This document shows, in pieces, positions 12,797 through 12,911 of a stretch of DNA of 12,911 nucleotides. Source of the DNA: Acidobacteriota bacterium. GTDB taxonomy: Bacteria; Acidobacteriota; Blastocatellia; Pyrinomonadales; Pyrinomonadaceae. The notes under the pieces are model-generated. The model did no database searches. It was not told where the DNA came from and worked only from the letters and a program-made list of their open reading frames with translations. The translations under genes and the position numbers were made by a program. The stretch's first letter is position 1. Each line of letters starts with the position of its first letter. The stretch is taken from positions 1 to 12,911 of the forward strand of contig JAEZJR010000309.1 of the NCBI GenBank assembly GCA_023415725.1. Reading direction: 5' to 3'.

Positions 12797-12911
12797 ATGA
12801 GATCCAAGTTAATGGCGGTTTTCTTTACGCTGCTGTTCGCCGCAGCCGTGTTCGGGCAGGACAGTGCCACCGTGACCGGCACGATCAGCGACACGGTCGG
12901 CGGCGTGCTCG
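12797..12911 (+). CDS. N-terminus of an envelope protein, probably carboxypeptidase-regulatory-like/TonB-dependent receptor (3' part outside window)
   Basis: Only 38 codons are visible. MRSKLMAVFFTLLFAAAVFGQ is a Sec signal peptide, and the next residues, DSATVTGTISDTVGGVL, match the first strands of a carboxypeptidase-regulatory-like domain. In Acidobacteriota this start typically opens very large Oar-type TonB-dependent outer-membrane receptors. AGGAGA at 12787-12792, 4 nt before the ATG, is the strongest Shine-Dalgarno in the window and suggests high expression. The rest of the gene is needed to distinguish a receptor from another secreted protein with this domain. Confidence 0.72.
   Translation, partial: MRSKLMAVFFTLLFAAAVFGQDSATVTGTISDTVGGVL

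Overview
This is a GC-rich bacterial window. Several traits suggest an Acidobacteriota genome, most likely class Blastocatellia: a membrane-anchored winged-helix/beta-propeller regulator, a giant secreted propeller with thrombospondin type 3 repeats, Tat-exported oxidoreductases, the start of a probable carboxypeptidase-like-domain/TonB-receptor gene, weak Shine-Dalgarno sequences, and AACTG-heptamer and CACAGATGAACAC-type intergenic repeats. The assignment rests on pattern recognition; there is no rRNA gene or other marker here.

Layout. Positions 1-1689 (minus) hold most of a transmembrane transcriptional regulator whose 3' end lies outside the window; its reading frame is open to the edge. 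A divergent control region (1690-1872) carries ATTAG repeats at an exact 10-bp period and a 13-bp dyad. On the plus strand follow a small Cys-X2-Cys protein (1873-2154), a 1068-residue secreted propeller/TSP3 protein (2192-5398), a short putative lipoprotein (5423-5614) and a multi-pass membrane protein (5663-6442). A GNAT acetyltransferase (6444-6911, minus) meets the last one tail to tail, one base apart. It is divergent from a Tat-exported PhoX/DUF839 protein (6970-8385). After an intergenic hairpin of AACTG heptamers come a NorQ/CbbQ-type AAA+ ATPase (8511-9314) and, 3 nt later, a DsbA/FrnE-type oxidoreductase (9318-9923). A convergent small secreted protein (9930-10421) is followed by a coupled pair, an ABM-fold monooxygenase (10652-10948) and a Tat-exported flavin amine oxidase (10948-12354). 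The 442-base stretch 12355-12796 is filled with inverted, dispersed repeats and a possible operator. The window ends in the signal peptide of a further envelope protein (12797 onward).

Main discovery candidate. The DsbA/FrnE gene is interrupted at codon 14 by an in-frame TGA that falls exactly on the first cysteine of the CXXC active site, so the site reads Sec-Pro-Phe-Cys. The frame is otherwise intact for 187 codons. A stem of 8 pairs with a G-containing loop begins 9 nt after the TGA and puts the loop 17 nt downstream, as expected of a bacterial SECIS. I interpret it as a selenoprotein thiol-disulfide oxidoreductase, co-transcribed with an orphan NorQ-type ATPase that lacks its usual VWA partner in this window. 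A gene caller would either miss this gene or start it at the internal ATG at 9546, which loses the active site.

Other points of interest are the secreted protein, in which the second propeller appears inserted inside a TSP3 repeat, and the pairing of the propeller-bearing regulator with a divergently encoded secreted propeller.
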